Source of the DNA: Clostridia bacterium
GTDB taxonomy: Bacteria > Bacillota_A > Clostridia > Christensenellales > Aristaeellaceae
DNA: 51,238 nucleotides
Direction: 5' to 3'
Assembly (NCBI GenBank): GCA_017938645.1
Contig: JAGBBE010000169.1
Location: forward strand, 1-51,238
The notes below the pieces were generated by a model, which was given only the letters and a program-made list of their open reading frames with translations, had not been told where the DNA came from and did not search any database. The first letter of the stretch is position 1. Each line of letters starts with the position of its first letter. The position numbers and the translations under genes were made by a program. Of the stretch, positions 45,755 through 51,238 are shown piece by piece.

Positions 45755-47107
45755 ATGCGCAAGCGTGTCCTTTTGGCTCTGGTACTGGTTCTGGCTCTTC
45801 TGGCCTCCACCAGCTGTAACCTCATCATCAAGGATGAGGCGGTTGACCGCGCGACCCCCATCATCGAGGTGGCCGGACAGGTCTATACCAAGGGCGAAAT
45901 CAACGATCAGGTCAATTCCATGCTCGAGTATTATGCTCAGATGTACTCTGCCTACGGCATGCCCTTCGATGTGACGGATGAGGCCAACATCGCCGATATG
46001 CGCAGCACCGTTATCGATGCCTATATCAGCGAAGCCGTCAGCCGCGAAAAGATCACCGCCGGTGGTCATGACCAGCTGAGCGATGAGGAAATGGCGGAGA
46101 TTCAGACCAAGGTGGACGAGGACTATCAGATTTATTACGATTCTGTGGAAATGTTCTCCTTTGCCGGCAGCGAGCTGGAAGGCGAAGCGCTGACCAAGGC
46201 GATTGAAGAAGAAATGGTCAAGCAGGGCTATCCCACCCGCGAGCAGCTGCTCGAGACCGAAACTCTGATGGCCGCTCAGGAAAAGCTGATTGCTGAAACC
46301 GTTAAGGACGTCGTTGTGACCGACGAGGAAATCGCCACTGAGTATCAGTCTCGCGTGGACGCCGCCAAGGCCAATTACGAAGCCGATCCCAACGCCTTCG
46401 GCACCGACGTGAGCAAAGGCTCTGCGCTCTACTATACGCCCGCCGGATACCGCTATGTCAAGCATGTGCTTATCAGCTATTCCGACGAGGATCAGAGCGC
46501 CATTTCCAGCCTGGAAAACCAGCTGACCTCCAAGGAATCCAAGCTGCGTGAAGTCAGCGAAAACCTCCAGATTCTCGGCGATGATCCTTCTGAAGACAAC
46601 GAAATCGCGGCTACCAACCGTGTGGAACTCACCGCCAGCTTCGAAACCCTGACCGCTGAAATCGCCGACCTCACCGCTCAGCTGGACGCCGCAAAGGCCG
46701 CTGCCGATGCCGCTATCCAGTCCACGGTGGATGAGGTTGCCGCCAAAATTGCCGAGGGTGCAGACTTCAATGCCCTGATCGAGGAATACAACACCGATCC
46801 CGGCATGACCGCCGATTCCATCGGCTATCCCGTCAGCGCTGAAAGCACCAACTGGGTCGAATCCTTTAAGGATGCCTCCATGGCGCTTGAAAGCGTCGGC
46901 GATGTTTCCGCTGCCGTGCCCAGCAGCTACGGCGTGCACTTCATCAAGTATGAATCCGATGCCGCCGAAGGCCCCGTGGCCCTCGAAACTGTGAGCGAAG
47001 CCATCGCTGAGGAACTCCTGACCACCAAGCAGGATGCCTACTACGCCGGCGTCTTCGAGCAGTGGGTCACCGAAGCCGCTCCCAAAGTCTACGAAAACCT
47101 CCTCTAA
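45755..47107 (+). CDS. PrsA-like peptidyl-prolyl isomerase lipoprotein with coiled-coil insertion
   Basis: A 450-residue lipoprotein foldase. The signal peptide ends in a lipobox, LASTSC (Cys about 21). An N-terminal SurA/PrsA-type helical domain (about 35-200) is followed by a parvulin rotamase domain whose first strand, YRYVKHVLISY, lies near 230. The rest of that domain (VAAKIAEGADFNALIEEYNT, GYPV, GVHFIKYES) resumes only at about 330. The intervening ~90 residues are a Leu/Glu/Ala-rich coiled coil (SSLENQLTSKESKLREVSEN and following). PrsA folds exported proteins at the membrane-wall interface. The start follows TTGGAGAG. The gene ends directly against a dispersed repeat. Confidence 0.9.
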   Translation: MRKRVLLALVLVLALLASTSCNLIIKDEAVDRATPIIEVAGQVYTKGEINDQVNSMLEYYAQMYSAYGMPFDVTDEANIADMRSTVIDAYISEAVSREKITAGGHDQLSDEEMAEIQTKVDEDYQIYYDSVEMFSFAGSELEGEALTKAIEEEMVKQGYPTREQLLETETLMAAQEKLIAETVKDVVVTDEEIATEYQSRVDAAKANYEADPNAFGTDVSKGSALYYTPAGYRYVKHVLISYSDEDQSAISSLENQLTSKESKLREVSENLQILGDDPSEDNEIAATNRVELTASFETLTAEIADLTAQLDAAKAAADAAIQSTVDEVAAKIAEGADFNALIEEYNTDPGMTADSIGYPVSAESTNWVESFKDASMALESVGDVSAAVPSSYGVHFIKYESDAAEGPVALETVSEAIAEELLTTKQDAYYAGVFEQWVTEAAPKVYENLL

Positions 47108-47212
47108 GAGGGCTGAGCCCTCTTTCGGACCGCTTCGCGGGGATTGGTCGACGGAGTTTGGCCTTGCACATAAGACCGCCCCTCCACGGAGGGTGTCGGG
47201 GCTCGCCTGGCC
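47105..47212 (+). repeat. Dispersed stop-codon-linked repeat, copy B
   Basis: The hairpin AGAGGGC-TGA-GCCCTCT (47106-47122) starts at the TAA of the PrsA-like gene. It is followed by CGGACCGCTTCGCGG, GACGGAGTTTGGCCTTGCA, AAGACCGCC and GGGGCTCGCCTGG. Same order and orientation, relative to the upstream gene, as copy A. Confidence 0.8.
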
Positions 47213-47249
47213 GAACGCTGTTCGCCGAAGCATACGAGAAAATGAAAGA

Positions 47250-47287
47250 AGCATCTGTCTGCGTCATACAGACAGATGCTTTGTTTT
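47250..47287 (+). terminator. Intrinsic terminator after the PrsA-like gene
   Basis: AGCATCTGTCTG (47250-47261), 7-nt loop, CAGACAGATGCT (47269-47280), then TTGTTTTT. It lies between two inverted copies of the dispersed repeat. Confidence 0.92.
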
Positions 47288-47298
47288 TGGCAGATATA

Positions 47299-47450
47299 TC
47301 CGATCACACAAGCGAGCCGGGAGGCCTGTCGCCGACCGGCGGTCTGAACGTGCAAAGCCAAACTCCGGAAGCCTATCCCGCGAAGCGGTCCGGGGTGCAG
47401 GGCTGATGCCCTGCCGCGAAGCGGTCCGGGGTGCAGGGCGTCAGCCCTGC
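47299..47450 (-). repeat. Dispersed stop-codon-linked repeat, copy C (inverted, with 36-bp tandem duplication)
   Basis: Read on the minus strand: hairpin GCAGGGC-TGA-CGCCCTGC (47450-47433), CCGGACCGCTTCGCGG, a second hairpin and second CCGGACCGCTTCGCGG, CCGGAGTTTGGCTTTGCA, CAGACCGCC, and CGGCTCGCTTGTGTGATCGGA. The first ~36 bp are duplicated in tandem (47380-47415 and 47416-47450). The stop codon of the coat-protein gene lies inside the first hairpin. Confidence 0.8.
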
Positions 47451-47686
47451 TGGAATTGGGATTTGACTTTGTTGAGCTGCTGAGGGGTGGCTTGCTCGGA
47501 GGGGTACCAGCCCTGGGCGCTCATTTTCTGATAGATGCCGTCCTGCATGCAGAGACTCTGGTGCAGGGCGTCGTCAAAGGCAGTGTGGACGTTCTGATTG
47601 GAGCTCTCGATGGCTCCGTGCAGATAGAGGTCGCATACGCCCTTGGTGGTCAGGAGCAGATTTTCCATGATTTTTTCGTCGTTCAT
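47441..47686 (-). CDS. CotF-type spore coat protein
   Basis: An 81-residue protein resembling the C-terminal half of CotF-family coat proteins. The helical segment NLLLTTKGVCDLYLHGAIES, then QSLCMQDGIYQKMSAQGWYP, is typical of this family in Clostridia. The start at 47686 follows AAAGGAGCCAGC. The last codons (QFQQG) and the TGA stop are formed by the hairpin of repeat copy C. It lies 16 bp after another small coat-type gene, so they form a pair. Confidence 0.85.
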   Translation of the reverse strand: MNDEKIMENLLLTTKGVCDLYLHGAIESSNQNVHTAFDDALHQSLCMQDGIYQKMSAQGWYPSEQATPQQLNKVKSQFQQG

Positions 47687-47702
47687 TGCTGGCTCCTTTC
47701 GG

Positions 47703-47876
47703 TCACACGAGCTGATAGAGCTTGTTGAACAGCTGCTGGTGCTGCTGCGCAAGCTGGCTGACGTAGTTCTTCAGTTCGGGATTCTGCAGACTCTGCGCGG
47801 CCTGCTGACACTGGGCAGCCAGAAACTGCTCATGATTGAGCGCGTCTTCAATGTACATAAGTTCCTTGGGACTCAT
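47703..47876 (-). CDS. Small Gln-rich helical protein, probable coat-associated
   Basis: A 57-residue protein, MSPKELMYIEDALNHEQFLA at its start and ending QQLFNKLYQLV. It was found by reading the minus strand between coat and SpoIID-like genes. GGAGGTGATGGGAA gives a strong Shine-Dalgarno. It is all-helical and rich in Gln and Leu, like the short partners that often precede CotF-type proteins in Clostridia. It is probably translated with the coat gene 16 bp downstream. The role is inferred from position and composition only. Confidence 0.75.
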   Translation of the reverse strand: MSPKELMYIEDALNHEQFLAAQCQQAAQSLQNPELKNYVSQLAQQHQQLFNKLYQLV

Positions 47877-47930
47877 TTCCCATCACCTCCATGGAACAGT
47901 ATGCCCGGCGGGCGGATGGATGATGCGGCG

Positions 47931-48941
47931 TTACCAGAGCTTTTCAACGGTCACATTTTTGAAATAGTGGGTCACGATTTCCTCGGCGGAAGCTCCGGAG
48001 GATGCCATGCCGTACGCGCCCCATTGACTCATGCCCACACCGTGGCCGTAGCCTTTGCCCTCCATGAGGATTTTGCCGTCCTCGTTTCGCAGGCTGGTGA
48101 GCATGGTGGAGCGCATTTTGGTGCTGCCAAGGGCAATGCGCAGTTCTGCCGCACTGATGGGGTGGGTGGATACGTCTATTACGGAGGCGCGTCCGCTTTC
48201 GCCGCGTTCGCTGATGGAGAGCGTTGTATCAGCATTAATCTTGACCTCAATGCCGGAAGCGGCGCAGGCGGCCTGAAATTCCTCGTAGGGGAAGGAGGCG
48301 GACCAGCTCTGCGCATCCTTGAGGGACTGTGCGTCAGCGGGATCGGATACGGTTTGCGGTTCAGCGCTTTGGACGGCCTGCGTGTAGACGGGTTCGTCCT
48401 TTTCCCAGCCAAGACCGGGCTTGGCCAGCTCTGTCATGCCGCCGGAATGCGCGTGAAACCAGGCATAGGGCAGCTCGCCGCCTGAAGAGAGCACCAGTCC
48501 GCGCGTATCGGCTACGGCCTGCTTGATGCGCGCATTCACGGCGCTGAGGTCGTAGGCCTGCGCCTCCTCGATGTCGGTGGAGATGTCCGCACCTTCGTAA
48601 CGGCTCTGTTTTTCATCCACAAATTTCAGTACAAAGGTGCGCGCCAGAATGGCCTGTGCCTTGAGCGCCTCCATGGGCCAGTCGTTCTTCATTTCACCGG
48701 CCAGAACACCCTGAACATAGGTTTCGATGTCCATGGTCTGCGTCTTTTCATCATCGACGATATAGACGTCGAGCACAGGGACACCATTGTCATTGAGCGG
48801 AAGCTTTCCCTGCGGCCATCTGAGCGGATTGGCAGCAGGCGTCTGGGTGGATTCAGGCATGGTCTGCGCACTGCCGGCACAGCTTTGCAGAGCGACCAGC
48901 GCACAGAGCATAAGAAGCAGGAAACGGATTTTTTGCAGCAT
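47931..48941 (-). CDS. SpoIID/LytB-domain lipoprotein
   Basis: A 336-residue lipoprotein related to SpoIID, the lytic transglycosylase of engulfment. The lipobox is LVALQSC (Cys about 21). The SpoIID domain begins with DIETYVQGVLAGEM and ALKAQAILARTFVL, and ends with the conserved GYGHGVGMSQWGAYGMASSG. The Glu in the first block corresponds to the SpoIID catalytic Glu. True SpoIID is a membrane protein near 340 residues; a lipid anchor is a common clostridial variant. The start at 48941 follows GGAGGTCTTTTG, which lies inside the stem of a terminator-like hairpin. The coat genes are immediately downstream, which supports a sporulation role. Confidence 0.88.
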   Translation of the reverse strand: MLQKIRFLLLMLCALVALQSCAGSAQTMPESTQTPAANPLRWPQGKLPLNDNGVPVLDVYIVDDEKTQTMDIETYVQGVLAGEMKNDWPMEALKAQAILARTFVLKFVDEKQSRYEGADISTDIEEAQAYDLSAVNARIKQAVADTRGLVLSSGGELPYAWFHAHSGGMTELAKPGLGWEKDEPVYTQAVQSAEPQTVSDPADAQSLKDAQSWSASFPYEEFQAACAASGIEVKINADTTLSISERGESGRASVIDVSTHPISAAELRIALGSTKMRSTMLTSLRNEDGKILMEGKGYGHGVGMSQWGAYGMASSGASAEEIVTHYFKNVTVEKLW

Positions 48942-48942
48942 C

Positions 48943-48987
48943 AAAAGACCTCCTTCGCTGGCATTATGCCCGCGAAAGAGGTCTTTT
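48943..48987 (-). terminator. Hairpin that terminates the dUTPase-like gene and covers the SpoIID-like ribosome binding site
   Basis: Minus strand AAAAGACCTCTTTCGC (48987-48972) pairs almost perfectly with GCGAAGGAGGTCTTTT (48958-48943). The GGAGG that serves the next gene (start 48941) is in the 3' arm. Confidence 0.75.
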
Positions 48988-48992
48988 ATCAT

Positions 48993-49358
48993 TCAGGAAT
49001 GAAGGCCGGTTTCGTAGCCGTGTTTCTGGCTGGTACCGTCCTGTCGGGCGTGATTTTCCTTGTTTTTGCCCACGTAGACGTTGTACAGATCGTCGGCGGT
49101 CATGCCCGCTTCCAGACACATGCTGATGAAGAAGTGCAGGATGTCGCTGAGTTCCTCGCGGATGTTGGCCTGGTTCAGCTCGTGAGGATTCTTCCACCAC
49201 TTGAAGTTGACTTCCTCCAGAAGCTCCGCCAGCTCGGAAATCATCGCCAGCGTCTGCTTCTGAATCCATTCCTCCTGGGAGAAGTTCAGCCCGCGCTCCA
49301 CACGCAGCTTGTCCTGAAAGCCCTTTTGCAGTTCAAAGATGTGCTCAAGCTTATCCAT
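48993..49358 (-). CDS. Dimeric dUTPase-like (all-alpha NTP pyrophosphatase) protein
   Basis: A 121-residue member of the dUTPase_2/MazG-like superfamily, which hydrolyses dUTP or related nucleotides. The metal-binding pattern is visible: AMISELAELLEEVNFKWWKN (ExxE) and REELSDILHFFISM (ExxxD). The family is common in Firmicutes and their phages. The start ATG at 49358 overlaps the M16 peptidase stop by 8 bp, so translation is coupled. The C-terminus (from about 97) is hydrophilic and probably disordered. Confidence 0.88.
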   Translation of the reverse strand: MDKLEHIFELQKGFQDKLRVERGLNFSQEEWIQKQTLAMISELAELLEEVNFKWWKNPHELNQANIREELSDILHFFISMCLEAGMTADDLYNVYVGKNKENHARQDGTSQKHGYETGLHS

Positions 49359-50610
49359 TGCAGATTCCTCCGATGAAGCTCAGGTACTTTTGCGCGTTCT
49401 TGCCCACGATGGCAGCGCTGGGTTCGCCGCACAGCAGACGGCGGGCCAGTTCCATGGTGCTGTCGAGGGTCACAGCGTCGATCTTGGCGATGACTTCCTC
49501 AGGAGAGCGCGTCTTTCCGAAAAGCAGCATGCCGCGTCCGAGGCTCTGCATACGTCCGGAGGAACTCTCCAGCCCCAGCAGGAAGCCGCCGCGCAGCTGT
49601 GCCTTGGCAGAGCGGAACTCCTTGTCGGTCATGCCGTCCTTGAGGAAGAGCGCCATCTGCTCCTGCAATTCACGGATCACCGTTTCGCCGTTTTCGGGAT
49701 TGGTGCCCGCATAGACGTTGAACGAACCCACTCCGCGATAGGAACTGGCGTAGGAATACACGCTGTAGGCCATGCCCAGCTCCTCGCGGATACGCTGGAA
49801 CAGCCTGCTGGACATGCCGCCGCCCAGCGCGTTGTTGAACACGCTCATGGGATAGATGTCGTCGCAGTTGCTTTCGATGCCGGGGAAGCCCAGACAGATG
49901 TGCAATTGTTCGGTGTCCTTGTTTTTGGCCTTCTGTCCGCTTACAAAATGCTGCGGCTCGAAGGGCGCTTCCTCAGCCTGCTGGTTGGGGAAAACGTCGA
50001 AATAGGTGTTCACCAGCTCAAGGAAATAGTCCCAGTCATAGTTGCCGGCGATGGCCAGTACCATGTTCTGCGGCACATAGTGGCGCGACCAGTAGCGGAC
50101 CATGTCGTCGCGGGAATAGCGTCGGATGAGGCTGGCAGGGCCAAGGATGGGGAAGCGGAGCGAGCCGGAAAACTGCGCGTCAGCCAGGAGCTCATGCACC
50201 AGATCATCCGGCGTATCCTCCACCATGGAGATCTCCTCCAGCACCACGCCGCGCTCCTTGTTGAGCTCCTTTTCGTCAAAGGTGGGGCGCAGAGCGAGGT
50301 CAGAAAGAATATCCACGGCGGTCTTCAGCTCATCGTCGGTCACCTTGGCGTAGTAGCAGGTGCACTCCTTGCTGGTGAAGGCGTTGAGCTGGCCGCCGAC
50401 CATGTCCATCTCTTCGGCGATATCGCGCGCGGAACGGTTGGCGGTGCCTTTGAACACCATATGCTCGATGAAGTGGCTCATGCCGTTTTCCTCGGGCGTT
50501 TCGTTCATGCTGCCCACTTTGACCCAGACGCCCACCGTGCAGCTGCGCACATGGGTGAGCTTTTCGCCCACGACGCGCAGGCCGTTGGGCAGGGTGATGA
50601 TGTCAAACAT
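49351..50610 (-). CDS. M16 family zinc peptidase (processing-peptidase-like)
   Basis: A 419-residue peptidase related to YmxG/PqqL/mitochondrial processing peptidase beta. The inverted zinc motif HFIEH (H46, E49, H50) and the downstream Glu in ERGVVLEEISM are present, so it should be active. The C-terminal half shows GGGMSSRLFQRIREELGMAY, the usual substrate-cradle motif. I start at 50610 after AAAGGACGC; a longer frame exists, but MFDIITLPNGLRVV is the family N-terminus. It lies after pnp, as ymxG does in Bacillus. Confidence 0.94.
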   Translation of the reverse strand: MFDIITLPNGLRVVGEKLTHVRSCTVGVWVKVGSMNETPEENGMSHFIEHMVFKGTANRSARDIAEEMDMVGGQLNAFTSKECTCYYAKVTDDELKTAVDILSDLALRPTFDEKELNKERGVVLEEISMVEDTPDDLVHELLADAQFSGSLRFPILGPASLIRRYSRDDMVRYWSRHYVPQNMVLAIAGNYDWDYFLELVNTYFDVFPNQQAEEAPFEPQHFVSGQKAKNKDTEQLHICLGFPGIESNCDDIYPMSVFNNALGGGMSSRLFQRIREELGMAYSVYSYASSYRGVGSFNVYAGTNPENGETVIRELQEQMALFLKDGMTDKEFRSAKAQLRGGFLLGLESSSGRMQSLGRGMLLFGKTRSPEEVIAKIDAVTLDSTMELARRLLCGEPSAAIVGKNAQKYLSFIGGICNG

Positions 50611-50632
50611 GCAATGCGTCCTTTCTAAAGGC

Positions 50633-50678
50633 AAAGCCGCCTGTTGCATGACGGATCGCCATGCAGCCGGCGGCTTTT
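50633..50678 (-). terminator. Hairpin between pnp and the M16 peptidase gene
   Basis: AAAGCCGCCTGTTGCATG (50633-50650) pairs with CATGCAGCCGGCGGCTTTT (50660-50678). The T-run in the pnp direction is short (CTTTG), so partial termination or transcript-end protection is likely. Confidence 0.6.
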
Positions 50679-50692
50679 GAAAGTTGGCTCAA

Positions 50693-51238
50693 TTAGTTGC
50701 GGTCATTTCCGCCGGCGGGACGGCCGTCACGACGCGGGGGACGACGACGCTCGCCGCCATTGTTTCCGCGGGGAGCGGAATCATGGGCGGGATACTCGAT
50801 ATCGTTGCGGATGAGGTTCACGCGGCCCTGAGAGTCGATCTCATTGACCTTGACCTCGATCTCGTCGCCGATGTTCATGACATCCTCGACCTTTTCCACG
50901 CGGTGGTCAGCCATCTTGGAGATGTGCAGCATGCCGTCCTTACCGGGGGTGAGCTCGATAAAGGCGCCAAAGTTCATGATGCGCACAACCTTGCCCAGAT
51001 ATACGTCGCCGACCTCAACATCCTTGGCGATGCCTTCGATGATGCGGCGGGCCTTGTTGGCAGCCACTTCGTCGGGAGTGGCGATGTACACGCGGCCATC
51101 ATCCTCGATGTCGATCTTCACGCCGGTCTCGGCAATGATCTTGTTGATCATCTTTCCGCCGGGTCCAATGACCTCGCGGATCTTCTCGGGATTGATGGTG
51201 AAGCGGATGATCTTGGGAGCCCACTTGCTCATGTGCTC
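50693..51238 (-). CDS. pnp: Polynucleotide phosphorylase (3' end only)
   Basis: The last ~181 codons of PNPase, which degrades RNA 3' to 5' by phosphorolysis. The KH domain includes [18 protein letters not shown], and the S1 domain [20 protein letters not shown] and [20 protein letters not shown] short basic Arg/Gly/Pro tail follows ([19 protein letters not shown]). The catalytic RNase PH domains are beyond the right edge. Confidence 0.96.
   Translation of the reverse strand, partial: EHMSKWAPKIIRFTINPEKIREVIGPGGKMINKIIAETGVKIDIEDDGRVYIATPDEVAANKARRIIEGIAKDVEVGDVYLGKVVRIMNFGAFIELTPGKDGMLHISKMADHRVEKVEDVMNIGDEIEVKVNEIDSQGRVNLIRNDIEYPAHDSAPRGNNGGERRRPPRRDGRPAGGNDRN

Overview
The window looks like chromosomal core-plus-accessory DNA of a GC-rich, spore-forming Firmicute of the class Clostridia. 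The evidence is gene content: a T-box-controlled pheST, infC-rpmI-rplT behind an attenuated leader, an IspH/ribosomal S1 fusion, HemZ, a CotF-type coat gene, a SpoIID-type protein and a PrsA-type foldase. Shine-Dalgarno sites are strong (AAGGAGG) and several promoters are consensus sigma-A. No rRNA, tRNA, CRISPR array, transposase or prophage was seen. I would not name a genus.

Layout. 1-1600 (minus): start of pheT, then pheS and its T-box leader. 1615-6120 (plus): a three-gene surface operon with an MBOAT acyltransferase, a DHHW/AlgJ-type SGNH protein and a membrane-anchored RCC1-like propeller; the last two share Thr-Pro linkers. 6154-7302: fucO, followed by a dispersed repeat and a 225-nt structured small RNA with its own consensus promoter and terminator. 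7889-11296: two adjacent gene fusions, Cmk-PlsC and IspH-S1. 11423-26961: one long run of plus-strand genes with gaps of 34 bp or less. It holds a DUF6056-like pair, a GT2 polyprenyl-phosphate glycosyltransferase, a second pair of multispanning proteins, the (p)ppGpp synthetase/hydrolase, a GT-C protein, Dtd, an MBL hydrolase, HemZ and GlpK. 27031-31924: a small helical protein, an ADP-ribosylglycohydrolase, a small membrane protein, RecO, L20, L35 and IF-3 with leader. 32039-36663: a Gld-type ABC exporter cluster with a DUF4340 protein. 36644-39930 (minus): Tag, a TPM protein, a zinc-ribbon protein and an AraC regulator. 40055-42061: a sugar isomerase/dehydrogenase pair. 42188-43753: an AT-richer ECF sigma factor with a very long C-terminal extension. 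43914-47107: exonuclease III, YfcE-type phosphoesterase, PaaI-type thioesterase and the PrsA-like lipoprotein. 47105-47450: two inverted copies of the dispersed repeat. 47441-51238 (minus): two small coat-type proteins, a SpoIID-like lipoprotein, a dUTPase-like protein, an M16 peptidase and the 3' end of pnp.

How the genes work together. The window is rich in envelope and surface-glycan functions: two glycan-related operons, a foldase and an ABC exporter. These sit among translation and nucleotide housekeeping genes. The least explained features are the repeat that sits at gene stop codons in the same orientation in all three copies, the small RNA at 7591-7815, and the sigma factor with its 365-residue appendage.
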